Positions 37,800 to 49,829 of a stretch of 64,000 nucleotides of DNA are shown here, piece after piece (positions within the stretch are counted from its first letter, which is position 1; each line of letters begins with the position of its first letter). The notes under the pieces were generated by a model. It made no database searches. It was not told the DNA's origin and saw only the letters and a list, made by a program, of their open reading frames with translations. The translations under genes were made by a program, and so were the position numbers. Origin of the DNA: Torreya grandis (Eukaryota; Streptophyta; Pinopsida; Cupressales; Taxaceae); NCBI GenBank assembly GCA_037957365.1, contig JARHVA010004802.1:897001-961000 (forward strand), read 5' to 3'.

Positions 37800-38260
37800 A
37801 AATCTATGAATGTTAGAAATTTCTTAACTAAGATAGCTTCATGTAATTTTGGTAGAAGGATTTTCTTAAAGATGTTCTTAAGCTCTTTATCTTTCATGGG
37901 GCTAGTCAATTTAGTTAATATAGTCTTATATCATAAGACGTATTCTGGAATAGGCTCATTTGACTTTTATTTCAATTGTACAGCTTGAGCATATGAGATC
38001 TTGTCACTAATGTTTATGAAAAAGTGTGTTAAAATTATGTCTACCAAAGGATTTAATATTTTGATAGATTTATTGGGTAAGTCATAAAACCATTGTAAGG
38101 CATAATCCTTTAAAATGCATGGAAACAACTTTGTGAGAAGTCAATAATTAGACATGTAGTCCAAACATGCTATGTGAAAATATTGGAGATGGTGCTCTAG
38201 GTCACCCTTAGAATGATATAATGTAAGCTTACGTGGCATGAATTCATATGGCAAGGGATT
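37800..38260 (-). pseudogene. Element D gag (retrotransposon gag domain)
   Basis: Minus-strand translation gives PYEFMPRKLTLYHSKGDLEHHLQYF, then LLTKLFPCILKDYALQWFYDLP and SYAQAVQLK. This follows the plant gypsy gag order: YDG..DP..HL, then FP..LKG.A..WF..LP, then LKQ..(E/P)...Y. It is interrupted by several stops. The family protein forms the particle that packages element RNA. Confidence 0.75.
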
Positions 38261-38847
38261 TCTTGTTATGTGATGTGCCAAAGGTGTATGTAAGGGAAAA
38301 ATAGAATCAAGGCATGCAATGGCCTAGGGGATTCTTTTTCAAGATGTAACATCTTAGCCTATAGAGTATAAACCTCATGCATAAGGGATTGTACATCTAG
38401 AGTGGAATAACTAGCCACAAGAGTCATAGCTATCACTGAATGTTGTTGAGTTACAATTATTGGTTATGCTAGCTAAGTCGGCCCCACTATATGTGTAATA
38501 ATTTAATTAGCTGGGGGAGTTCAATATTGACCATTATTTGATTTTTTAAGTTCTTAAATAATAATGATGAGGTCATATTGCATATCTAAATGTTTGGACA
38601 TAAAATCTTGCAATTATTTCTTATCGGTCTCATCCAATCAATTATTGAATTCTGCCATTATAGTTTGGGAAGTAGGAAAATAAGTTCTTATATATTTTAA
38701 ACCTTTAAAGAATTATAATCTAAGAAATATTACAAAAAATAAATATTAAAACAAATCTAAAATTTTGGAACTAATATCTGAGCATAGACACAAAAATGAT
38801 ATAAACCCTAAGAGCATCTACGGTTAGGGTTTGATATTGTTTGAAGT

Positions 38848-38864
38848 AAGTCAGGTTCACCAAA
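38848..38864 (-). other. Element D primer-binding site
   Basis: Minus strand reads TTTGGTGAACCTGAC right after the 5' LTR end. The same kind of site (TTGGTGAAGCC) occurs at 51060-51075 in K, linking the two elements. The tRNA is not named. Confidence 0.65.
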
Positions 38865-39714
38865 TGTTTTAACCTTTAATGATTTAGTGAATTTAAATCA
38901 TATGTTTGTTAAAGAGCTAAGAAGACTAAATTAGGTAAATAATATGCAATAAATACAACCACTAATTTGTTATAGAATTGACTAGCTTTGACTTTTCTAA
39001 AAATAGCAATAAATAGTGCAAGTAATAACTTAGCTAGAAAATAACTGATATAAATGATTTGCATGATAGAAATTGATATAAAATCTAGTCTAAGTGTTTT
39101 AAAATAGATCCCAGTGTTAGAAACCCTCCTAGATAGTAGTTCCATAATTAGACAATAGTTTCACTATTGGAAAAGTGGCATTAGTGTCCTGATATGAGTG
39201 ATAGTGTCTTTTATACAGGACTATCCTAATCTTTTGGGTGCACCTATATCTAGATCTCTGAGTTTATTCTTCCATGCATAAGTATTTAAACCATATATTT
39301 TTCCTATAAAAATTAATTTAGTGTAAACCCTAATCTTCCATGTAACTAGGGCATTTGGTTGGCATGAGTTAAAAATTATGATTGGTAGTAGGGTAGGTTG
39401 GATATCCTCAACACCCCATTGTGAAAAGAGTTGCCTACATACCAATACTCTGAGAAGGGATCAAGACCAATGTAGTTATCCCCACCTAATTTTTGGTACA
39501 AGTTAAAATGTTGTTAATATGATAGTGGCCTTGAGTTCCTTAAATGTGCTTGAGACTAGATATATAGGTCATCTGAGCTTAGGGCTACTATAGATGGTAG
39601 TATGTAGAAGTAGGGTATAATAGGGGTTGATAACCTTAATTGTGCTCAACTTGTTCTAAGTTTGAATGTGTATTTTGCATCTAATCTCCATCTAGTGGTT
39701 AGAGGGCTAAAATT

Positions 39715-39839
<125 letters not shown>

Positions 39840-39894
39840 GTGCAGGTGATAAAAGAGGTCTATGCTAACCATAGAAAGTTTTAGGTTTGAAATG

Positions 39895-40941
39895 TTTAAT
39901 ATCCCCTTTTTAGGATATCAACAAAACTCTAATTTTTTTAAGATTCTAAATAGAAATAATCCAACACAAAACATAATACACATATAATTATGAAGATAAT
40001 ATTAATGAACAACAACTCTTATATATTAAATATTCAACACAACTTACATACACTAATCATAATGTGATTGCAATTGTAGCACAATGTAATTCCTAGATGG
40101 AATTACCATAACCATCTAGGGAGGAATATTTCACTACCAAAACCATAAATATTGAGAGGGTTTCCATCCTATAATATATCCACACTCCATGAATTTAATC
40201 CCAAGAGAGGAATAATTGAACATAAGTTCAATATCTAAAAATAATGGGGTTTATGATTTGTAAAAGATAAATGACAAAGGGGAAGAGCTTTCCTTAAATA
40301 TAAAATGCATGAGAGAAAAAGAGAGGAAACTTCAAGAATAATCAAGGAAATGTGCCACCCTCTTTCATGCATGTGATCCATCATTGTGGTCTTTGTCTCC
40401 ATGTGTAAAAAGGAGTCAAAAGGAAGAAAATTAAGGGAGAAAAGATTAGCCACCTCCATGTGACTAAGAAAATGACATCCCACCTTCATACATGTGATCA
40501 AAAATCAATAATATTACATTTGTCTTTACTCCCCATGTGTACATAAGATCTAATAAAGGCTTTAATCACCCTTTGACCAAGTGGTAGATTAAAAAATCAT
40601 AGAGCTACCCAAAAATTTGTCCCATATCTCACACATGTGACTCACTAAAGATAAAATAACTTGTCTCTTAGTGGATTTGGATGCCCCACCTTTGTCATAT
40701 TCATTTAATCTCATGAGATATCCCCTGTGGGCCATGCCACATCATCCAAAAGCCACATCACTTACTCTTTCATTATTTGTATCACCTATCACATCACCAT
40801 GAATATTGATTCATGAATAATAACTAGTGAATAGTGATCTAACACATAATTAATCCCTTACAAGACCTAACTTATCCTATAGGAATTAAATATGCTAGTG
40901 GTCTTTTGTAGATGTCTCATTTAGGGAAATGGGACATAATA
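39895..40941 (-). repeat. Element T 3' LTR
   Basis: 1047 bp, starting TTTAATATCCCC on the plus strand and aligned with 41869-42937 (shared AATACACATATAATTAT and ATTTAGGG(A/G)AA). Confidence 0.9.
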
Positions 40942-41174
40942 TCCTCCCTTCCCAAAGATTGCTTATCTTCAAGCAGTCTAGTTCACTTCCTAAATCTAAA
41001 CACTAGGATCCCAAAGAAACTTTGTAACTCTTCACCAAGCATCCACTGCACCACTTTGATATGCAAAATAACCTTCTCTTTGAGACCTTCCCATGATAAT
41101 CTCTCTTGTTTAGATCTAAAAATATTGTAGGGTCTAAAGTGCCCAACCATGGGTGTGTCATGACAATATTTCAA
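40942..41174 (-). pseudogene. Element T integrase zinc-domain fragment
   Basis: Minus-strand segment 40983-41174 contains CHDTPMVGH, then QERLSWEGLKEKVILHIK. This matches the chromovirus-like integrase HHCC domain (HD.P..GH, then ERF.W.G.K.DV..). The two zinc Cys expected after HIK are missing (VVQWM). It is followed directly by the polypurine tract and 3' LTR, so the catalytic core has been deleted. Upstream, to about 41860, is an acidic Glu-rich linker in broken frames. Confidence 0.6.
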
Positions 41175-41856
41175 AATATTCTACTTTATTTGTAATTCAA
41201 GCATTGGAAAGGTTCCATCTTCATACCAAATGATACTATATTATAGCATATAACCTTAAACTTCCTCTTGTATATAGGATTCTTCCACTAATTCCTCATG
41301 ATTTCTAGACTCATGCAAATATACTAATTTTCTATTTGTAGACATACCAAAATTAGAATTTTATTCATACCTTTCAATGGTGTCTTTTTACACATCTTCT
41401 TCAATTTCTAGATGCTCAACAATTTATAACACCATTATACTAATATACTTAGTGATTTCATATTTTGAATCATTTTCATACCTTTTATTTGGACCATCTT
41501 GCATTATCCTTTCTTTTTCATGACCCCATGAATAAGTTGGCTCAAAATTGGAGTTCTTTTAGAACTCATCAATACCTTCAAATTCAATGGCATGGAGTAC
41601 CTCAAGTTCTACTCTTTCATCCTCCAAGAAAATTTTCTCCTCAAAATCTTCTTCTTTATTTTCCCCATATTTGTGGTTGCACTCCCAAGACTCCTTACAT
41701 GTGTTGGCTAGAAATGACTTTTGCATTCTATCTATAATATTTTTAATTATATCTTAGCTCCTCTATAAATATACCATTTCATTTAGACTAAATATTCTCA
41801 ATAATATTGCCATGATGAATAACTCAATATACCCTATAGGTTGGCAGGATACACAG

Positions 41857-41868
41857 CTCTGATACCAC
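41857..41868 (-). other. Element T primer-binding site (initiator-Met tRNA type)
   Basis: Plus strand CTCTGATACCAC reads GTGGTATCAGAG on the minus strand, directly after the LTR end. Confidence 0.85.
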
Positions 41869-42937
41869 TTTAATATCCCCTTTTCAAGATATTAATGAAA
41901 ATTTAATTTTTCTAGGATTCCAAATAGAAATAATCTAACACAAAACACAATACACATATAATTATAAATATAATATTAATGAATAATAACTATTATATAT
42001 TAAATATTTAACACAAATTACATACACTGATCACAATGTGATCACAATTGTAACACAATGTAATTGCTAGATGGAATTACCATAACTAGCTAGGGAGGAA
42101 TATTTCACCATTGAAAATAGAAATATTAAGAGGGTTTTCATCCTCTAAGATATCCACACTCCATGGATTCAATTTTAAGAGATAAATAATTGAACACAAG
42201 ATCAATATCTAAAAATAGGAGATTTATGATTTGCAAAAGATGAATGATAAAGGGGAAGAGCTCTCCTTAAATAGAAAATTAATGAGAGAGAGAGAGAGAG
42301 AAAGAGGAAAATTCAAGAATAATCAATTAAATGTGCCACCCTCCTTCATGCATGTGATCCATCATTGTGTTCTTTGTCTCTATGTGCAAAAAGGAGTCAA
42401 AAGGAAGAGCATTAAGGGAAACAAGATCAGTCACTCCATGTGACTAAGAAAATGGCATCTCACCTTCACACATGTGAGAAAAAATAAACAATAGTACATT
42501 TTTATTTACTCCACATATGCATATAAGATCCAAGAAAATATTTAATCACCTTTTGACCAAGTGGTAGATAAGAAAACCATGGATCCACCCACAAATTTAT
42601 CCCATATCTCACACATGTGACTCACATCACATATGACTCACTAAAGACAAAATCAATTGTCTCTTAGTGGAGTGGAATGCCCCACCTTTATCATATGCAT
42701 TTGATCTCATGAGAGATCCCCTATGGGCCATGCCACATCATTTACAAGACACCTCACTTGCTCTTTCATTAGTTGTATCACCTATCACATCATCATGAAT
42801 AGTGACTCATGAATAATAACTAGTGAATAGCGATTCGATACACAATTAATCCCTTACAAAATGCAACTTAGCCTATGGGAATTGAATAGGCTAGTGGTCT
42901 TCTAAAAATGTCTCATTTAGGGGAAAGGGGCATTACA
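41869..42937 (-). repeat. Element T 5' LTR
   Basis: 1069 bp. It carries a short (GA)n run at 42284-42300 where the partner has GAGAGAAAAAGAGAGG. Confidence 0.9.
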
Positions 42938-43803
42938 AAATGATAACTATTTGGGAAAAGATAGGGCAAATGAAATTAGCACCATTTTGTAGTCTTTAGC
43001 ACCATGTGACACTAGTGTCCTTATTATGGTGTTGGTGTCCATCTGGTAGAACACTAGGCATGAAGGGCTAGGATCAGTAAATGAGGGTCTAGGACTAATT
43101 TAGAGATGACTAGGGATGTATGTGGCCTATAAAAAGGCTAGATAAGTGTGACAATAGGATCTAGGATAGGTATAGGGCTAACCTAGGGATAGGTAGTCTC
43201 AATTATCACTCTTAGCACTCAAATACCACTTTTTGGTGATTAAAATAACCTATGAATCACTCATCTCAAAATAAAATAGTCATACAATAAATAATATGTA
43301 AGCATGTAAATCATATGCTAACATAATTAGATTATGTCATCATATTAATATTACATCATCAGAAGATGTATTAAACATGTATCCTTAGGCATGCATGTGT
43401 CATGTCAAGTAGATATAATAATAATGCACAAATTAATAGTCATCATATCAAATGATCATAAAAGCACTAAATAATAATCACACATAAAATGCATGACATG
43501 TATTATGGCATTTCACATAAGTAAAATAATGTATGATATGAATCAATATACCACAAGCTTAGCAGACAATGTATCCACACATATATCAAGGCCATGACAC
43601 ATATAATAAATCATATGAGCATGCATGATAACAGTCAATGACATTGAGTAAGAGTCATGCAATGAACACACAAAATAAGATCCATACATAAAATGACTCA
43701 TACAATGCGACATAAAGTAAAAGTCACACAATATAATACATAATCAAGGATCATAAAGAGTAAGATTCATATAGAGAAGAATCACATAGTGTAAAATCAA
43801 ATC

Positions 43804-44506
43804 TGTTGTGGTGTGGAGCTAAAAGCTTCAACTGTTTGCAGACACAAGGAAGGATGCTGAAGAACCAGAGCCACCAGTGTCGGCAGTATGACCGACGTCA
43901 GTCAAGTGCAGTGGAGAAGGAGACCGGTGACGGCAGGGAGTCGGTCGACGTCAGCAGCACCAAACCAGCAGGGACCGGCATCGGTCACCTGTGTATTTTT
44001 GGAACTACTATTGACGAATAGTCAGTTAAGTGAAGCGAGTGTTTGCATGTTAAGCGACTAATTATAGTCATGAGCTGTGTGTCTAATTATTGTAACTAGA
44101 GTTCTATTTTTGTAAGCATGGGATCTTATTTATAGACCCATAAGGCATGTATTGTAATTTATTCTAAGGCAAGTAAAAGCATTGAAGCTAGCAAGGTCAA
44201 GGAGATCAGCTGAAGCATTCAAGGAGGGATAGCAACTCAGGCTTTAGAGTTGTTGTGTTGAGCAAGAGAGAGAGAGGGAAGAAGTTCTTGAGGTGTGGCA
44301 AGCCTTTGAGGTGGAGGAAGAAGTGGCATCTTCCTTATTATATTTTATTCTAGTAGTATTTAATACAAGAGTGTGTATTGTCTCTCAAATTCTTTGTTGT
44401 CTCAAGTTTCTAGCTACTTTATCATTCTGGTATAATTCTGTGTTTAATTGCATATAAAAAAGTAATCAATTGTGCTCTGATTGGTAGAGCTATAGATCCC
44501 CTAACA
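43804..44506 (+). repeat. Element C 5' LTR
   Basis: 703 bp, TGTTGTGG to CCCTAACA. A TATA-like TTATTTATAG lies at 44126-44135. CpG-containing dyads at 43872-43990 (GACCGACGTCAGTC and GGTCGACGTCAGC) are mostly decayed to CA/TG forms in the other LTR. Confidence 0.93.
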
Positions 44507-44508
44507 AG

Positions 44509-44522
44509 TGGTATCAGAGCTA
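44509..44522 (+). other. Element C primer-binding site (initiator-Met tRNA type)
   Basis: TGGTATCAGAGC is a perfect 12-base match to the usual plant initiator-Met site, two bases after the LTR end. Confidence 0.93.
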
Positions 44523-44622
44523 CGGTTTGCAGGAAGCAGGGTATTGTTTTTTATTACAGGTCATTCACAGGGTTTTTTGATTGAGTGGGAGTTCAGCAAT
44601 AGCAGAAGAAAGTAGGCTACGA

Positions 44623-45988
44623 ATGGAGAAGTTTAATGGCAAGAATTATCAACATTGGAGGATATAGATTGAGGACTATTTGTATCAGAAGGATTTATAC
44701 TTACCATTGGGTGGGGTTGCATGCAAGGCCACATATATGAATGATGAAGAATGGAACGTTCTTGATCAGAAGGCTCTCAGTTCCATAAGGTTGAGCCTTG
44801 CATCATCTGATTTCTAACTTATCATAGTGTAAGACAATGGAAGAGTTGATAAAGTCCTTGGCAAATTTATACGAAAAGCCCTCGGCTTCTAATAAGGTAT
44901 ATCTTATGAAGTAGCTATTTACTTTGCAAATGCAGGAAGGTGGATCAGTACATACTCATCTCAGTGATTTCCATGGTTTGGTAAACCAACTAGCTTCAGT
45001 CAATATTGTTTTTGATGATGAGGTAAAGGCTCTCTTGATTTTATGTTCTTTGCCTAAAAGTTGGGACGGTATAGTTATGGCAGTAAGTAATTCTGCATCT
45101 GCTTCTAAAATCTTAAAAGTTGATGATGTTGTGAGTGTGATCTTGAATGAAGAAATATGCAGGAGAAGCACAGGTGAATCATCAGGGAATGCTCTAAGTG
45201 TAGAAAGCAGGGAAAGGCAAAGGGAGAAGGTTGAGCAAGGGAAATCAAGGTCGGGAAGGAGATTCGAGTCCAAAGGTATAACCTACTAGTTTTGTGGAAA
45301 GAAAGGACGTACAAAGGAGTGTTGGTTAAGAGATAAAGAGAATCAACATGCAGGTATGGAAGAAGCAAAGGATGTAAATATTGTGATGCAAGATGCTCTC
45401 ATACTTTCTTTGGATAGTCAGGTAGGATCATGGATTTTAGATTCTGGTTCATCTTTTCATGCATCCCCAAACAGAGATTTGTTCTACGAGTATGAACAGG
45501 GAGACTTTGGAGTTCTTTATCTAGGGGATGGTACGCCTTGTTAGATAGTTGGCAAAGGGAAAGTGTAGCTGAGATTGTAGATTGACAACACGTGGGTGTT
45601 GAAAGAGATCATGCATGTTCCAATTTTGAAGCAGAGTCTAATTTTTGTAGGAAGGTTGGGAGATGAGGGATGCACAATATCCCTCACAGCAGATTCTTGG
45701 AAGGTTACCAAGGGAGCACTTGTTCTAGCAAGAGGTAAGAAAGTAGATACTCTTTATCTGTCTACTTGTATTACTGATTCTACTTCTGGTGTAGATTCAA
45801 AGATGTGGCCTAATAGGCTTGGTTACAAGAATAGGAAGGGAATGGAAGTTCTTGATTCAAAAGGTATGTGTTCAAATTTGGAAAGCATAGATACAGTTCA
45901 TTACAGAAAGAGGAAATTTGATGCTTTTGACAGGAACAAAGAAGCCTTGGTGTTTATGGAGGAGATGAAGGACAGAGATCAGTCATAG
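44623..45988 (+). pseudogene. Element C gag-protease-pre-integrase polyprotein remnant
   Basis: Starts ATG at 44623 with EKFNGKNYQHWR, the N-terminal signature of copia gag. The frame shifts once near 44815-44836; from 44837 a single frame runs to 45988. It encodes LMK-stop-LFTLQMQEGGSV and HLSDFHGLVNQL (gag capsid), a damaged knuckle near 45285-45335 (FCGKKGRTKECW, lacking the first Cys and with Arg for His), the protease WILDSGSSFHAS at about 45430-45465 with intact DSG, and the pre-integrase zone IMHVPILKQSLI to WPNRLGYKNRKGM, where the usual His after Trp is Pro. The in-frame stops are TAG or TAA; those interrupting recognisable family sequence fit Gln positions. In life gag forms particles and protease matures them. 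Confidence 0.85.
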
Positions 45989-46981
45989 GGGTTGAATAAG
46001 TCTGAGCAGGGCAGCATGGACAGAGGTATGATCCAAGAAGAGCTTGCGGATGAAAATTTCATCACTTACAGGAACACACAGACACTGATGTCGATAGCTT
46101 GGCACCGATGTCAGTCATCCAAATATCAACATCGGTCATGTACAGACCAGCAAAGTTGGTAGGTCAGATAGGAGAAGTCTGACGTCGGTCATAAGGACCG
46201 ATGTTGGTAGGAGGGACACCAGCGTCAGCTAGGGAAATGACGTCGGTAGTCAGGTTCAGTGCAGGGAACCGACATCGGTTGGGAGCAAACTGGGAGATGG
46301 CCTAGATCAGTCACTGAAATGGATGTTGGGTGAATTAATAAGTCTCAAACACCCATGTGGAGGTCAGGAAAGGTATGTGAACCTCATATTCGTTGTTCAC
46401 CTTCTTTATATTGCTGACTGATAGTCATGAACTAGGAAGATGGAAGAAGCAATGCAGGTAGAATCTAGAAACAGTGGGAGCTTGGCATGGATGAGGAGTG
46501 TGAGTCCTTGGAGAACCAAATAGGTATTTGTTGGTAGTGTTGTCAACTGGAAGGAAGCACTGGATAGAGGGATGGATTCCTGTTTTAGACAAGAGAGTGG
46601 ATGGACACATGAGACAGAAGGCTATGGTATATGGTCTTGATTATGTTGCAGAACAATGGAGGTTTGACCATTGTATTTTATCTTTACCAGGTTGGATAAT
46701 ATTAGCTACATTATCCTATTACTGTATTGTGTTACTTGTTGTAGGGTTTCATATACAGGGAGTTTTATGAGCTAAGGGTAGAGTTGGTTCAGAAATATGT
46801 CATGAAGAATTTGGGAGCAGCAAAATTCTTGTGGCATAAGAGACAGGTATTGCATCACAGGTTTGCTTGGTGGTTGGTCTTCAAGAGTGACATTGAAGAG
46901 GGATATAGAGCCTAAGGAACAAAATAGATGGTGTACAAGTACAGGTACAAGTTTCAGCTATTTATCTCCAAGTGGGATATT
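45989..46981 (+). other. Element C 3' interior: dyad-rich zone and RT tail remnant
   Basis: 46080-46330 holds about nine imperfect copies of a GACGTCGGT-type dyad. At about 46797-46870 the plus strand reads YVMKNLGAAKFLWHKR, which resembles the MKDLGAAK...G motif of copia RT, so a small part of RT may survive after the deletion. The last bases, CCAAGTGGGATAT, are the polypurine tract before the 3' LTR. Confidence 0.6.
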
Positions 46982-47705
46982 GTTGTGGTGTGGAGCTAAA
47001 AGCTTCAACTATTTGCAGACACAAGGAAGGATGCTAAAGAACCAGAGCCACCAGCGTTGGCAGTATGACCGACATCAGTCAAGTGCAGTGGAGAAGGAGA
47101 CCAGCGATGGCAGGGAGTCGGCCGATGTCGACAGCACCAGACTAGCAGGGACCGGCGTCGAACGCCTGTGTATTTTTGGAACTGCTATTGACAAACAGTC
47201 AGTTAAGTGAAGTGAGTGTTTGCATGTTAAGCAACTAATTATAGTCACGAGCTGCGTGTCTAATTATTGTAACTAGAGTTCTATTTTTGTAAGCATGGGA
47301 TCTTATTTATAGACCCATAAGAAATTTATTGTAATTTATTCTAAGGCAAGTAAAAGCATTGAAGCTAGCAAGGTCAAGGAGATCTACAGGTGTAAGGTCA
47401 AGGAGATCAGCTGAAGCATTCAAGGAGGGATAGCAACTCAGGCTTTAGAGTTGTTGTGTTGAGCAAGAGAGAGAGGGAAGAAGTTCTTGAGGTGTGGCAA
47501 GCCTTTGAGGTGGAGGAAGAAGTGGCATCTTCCTTATTGTATTTTCTTCTGGTAGTATTTAATACAAGAGTGTGTATTGTCTCTCAAATTCTTTGTTGTC
47601 TCAAGTTTCTAGCTACTTTATCATTCTGGTATAATTCTGTGTTTAATTGCATATAAGAAAGTAATCAATTGTGCTCTAATTGGTAGAGCTACAGATCCCC
47701 TGACA
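46982..47705 (+). repeat. Element C 3' LTR
   Basis: 724 bp. It differs from the 5' LTR by scattered transitions and a 24-bp tandem duplication around 47370-47412 (AGGTCAAGGAGATC repeated). Confidence 0.93.
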
Positions 47706-47710
47706 AAATC

Positions 47711-49829
47711 TCATATAGAGTAAGATTCAAACATATAGCACTCAATGTCACATAGAGTAAGAGTCACACAATGTAATACATAATCATAGATCACATTGTG
47801 TAACATGCTAATTAGCATCAAGTGTGCATAAAATAAGAAAGGATAATCTAAATAATCAATGTATATCATTATCACACATATTAAAATATAGTATCCATAA
47901 AATATAGCATTCTAAGCAGTATACGTAAGAGCAAATCATGTATAAACAATGTAAGTAGCTCCATATGATCAATGGAATGGCCATAGAAAGATGTAATCTA
48001 TATAGATGTACCAAGATTCCCCCAATGTAGGTATGCCCCAAATGTAGAAAGGGTAACCTTCGGGTATAGGAATGTCTTGCACTTGAATGTTTGTGTCATA
48101 TATAGCATATATGTCTTATGCATCCCACTCATGTATACCAAGAAACACATGTGCATAGAGAAAATGGATATGTAATCTTCCATATATGTGATGAATCATA
48201 AATCAATCATGTAAACTGGAAAACACATCAAGAATAGGTCCAAATTTTTTATTTTTTGCATATTTATATTGTTTGTATTTTTTAAATTTGAATTATGAGA
48301 AGCTCATAGGCCTAGGATTGCATACATTAGATGGACAAACTCATATGAAGACTCTAGTGATAGAGTGTTGAACTTTAGATATAGGATATCATTAAACTCC
48401 CATATGCACCATCATTATCATCATCATATTTATGAACATAAATTTAATTCTTATTTTACCTTACTTTATCTCAAATGTTATGCATGCATATTACATTTTA
48501 TTCAACTATATATGAGCTCTTGTGATCTGTCCTATGAGATAATGATTTATCACTTATCTTTCAATCTTTTATCTTTTGGTGCTTATTGTTTCCATCATGT
48601 TGAATATTTTATTGTATGTCCTTTATTAAAAAAGGCTATGTATTTATTTAGAATGTCAAGTGTATCTCTCATCTATTATAACCATTATTTTCCAAGTGTA
48701 AACCAATTGGTCCCTATGGCACTTCACAAATATCAATGTATTAACAACCTTTGTCTTACAATTGATTGGTAATGTAATATTTCTAATCAATCAATCATAA
48801 TATATATATTATGTTGTAACTTATCTATGTTATGACCCAATTATTGTAAGAATGTAATTTTACACATGTTTGGCCCTTCTTCCTCATTAATTTTAATCTC
48901 TCACTGATAGTTACCCTCAAAGTATACCTTAATAGTTAAGATTTCATGTTATGGACAATTGAATTATCTACATTATTTGTTTATGGATAGGTTCCTATTA
49001 AGAACCATTGCTAGTAGCTTCTATTGTATCTGAGCTATTTTGATAATCTATTTATCCTTAAAATTTTGAATATTTATTTGTAATGTTGCACAACTATTTG
49101 TGTCATGCCTCATTATTCTATGATATCTTTAAAATGATATCTTTTCTTGATTTGATGATCTCTTTGTAGCTCTATGTCGAGTGGTAGGTAAAGTAATAAA
49201 ATTCTTATCAAGAAAATTTTAGAGGATAACACTCAATTGATTTTAAGGACTATTCTTTGATTTGATAGTCGATCCAATATTCATGAGCTCTAAATTTTTT
49301 AATGTATCTATCATAAATTCTTAGCATTCACTTTTAATGCATCATGTAATGTGTTCTTCCTCTTGTTCTCTAGTTATGCTAGATTTGACAAATAATTGTT
49401 TCAGTGGAGAATATATTATTGAGGTATCTTATCATAAATTGATATTATCATAGGTAATTTCATTTTTATCATTATGAGTGTTTGGAAGGTTTTCCTTTCC
49501 CTTATCTAATTTAGCATTACTTAGTACCTTGAATCATCTATGTACTCTACTAAACTAATGGGTGTAAATTTTATATGAGAAATAATTTAATATATGTTCA
49601 TTATAACTTCATTCTCACCATCATCACTATCATCTCCTTTTATAATTATTTTATGAGGATCCTCTTAATTGACTACTAAGGGAAGATATGGTATCTTCTC
49701 TTTATTGTTGTCCTTTATTGTATCTAGAACTGTTTATTTTTTGTTAGGTTTACATGACTCCCTCATTTCATATGTGTGTATCCTTTTTGGTGATATTATT
49801 TATGATGAAAGTATTATGGTAAACTAAAA
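47711..49829 (-). other. Element K noncoding or undecipherable interior
   Basis: 47711-48240 is the continuation of the AT-rich, CATG-rich zone seen at 43245-43798. From about 49600 to 49830 the minus strand has an acidic spacer of the kind found between gypsy protease and RT (GDDSDDGENEV). No RT motif was found. A plus-strand frame at 48365-48772, rich in His and Tyr, looks like a chance opening. Confidence 0.45.

Larger units (their letters stand above)
39895..42937 (-). mobile_element. Element T: 3-kb internally deleted gypsy element nested in the D LTR
   Basis: Perfect TSD AAATG (39890-39894 and 42938-42942). LTRs 39895-40941 and 41869-42937 enclose only about 930 bp. The primer site at 41857-41868 and the polypurine tract GGGAAGGGAGGAT next to 40941 both set minus orientation. 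The interior keeps an integrase zinc-domain fragment and an acidic linker; gag, protease and RT are gone. The LTR begins TGTAATGCCCC (right copy) and ends ATATTAAA in both copies, so the 3' terminus is AA rather than CA. Confidence 0.9.
43804..47705 (+). mobile_element. Element C: internally deleted copia retrotransposon
   Basis: Perfect TSD AAATC (43799-43803 and 47706-47710). LTRs 43804-44506 and 46982-47705 are clearly alike along their length. The primer site TGGTATCAGAGC is at 44509-44520, and AAGTGGGATAT precedes the 3' LTR. The interior of 2.5 kb encodes gag, protease and the start of the integrase region; most of integrase and RT is missing. A GC-rich zone with repeated GACGTCGGT-type dyads lies in each LTR and in the 3' interior. 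It is among the youngest-looking insertions here. Confidence 0.93.

Noticed and set aside
37653..37988. 111-codon plus-strand hydrophobic frame
   Set aside because: It is antisense to the element D gag, whose minus-strand motifs are clear; hydrophobicity comes from the complement of Lys/Asp-rich codons.
44956..45368. Minus-strand frames of 87 and 105 codons
   Set aside because: They are shadows of the element C gag frame on the plus strand.
48365..48772. 135-codon plus-strand frame, the longest plain open frame in that area, with a His/Tyr-rich start
   Set aside because: It lies in AT-rich noncoding interior of element K, has no domain, no splice or promoter context, and its His run comes from ATCATTATC-type simple sequence.
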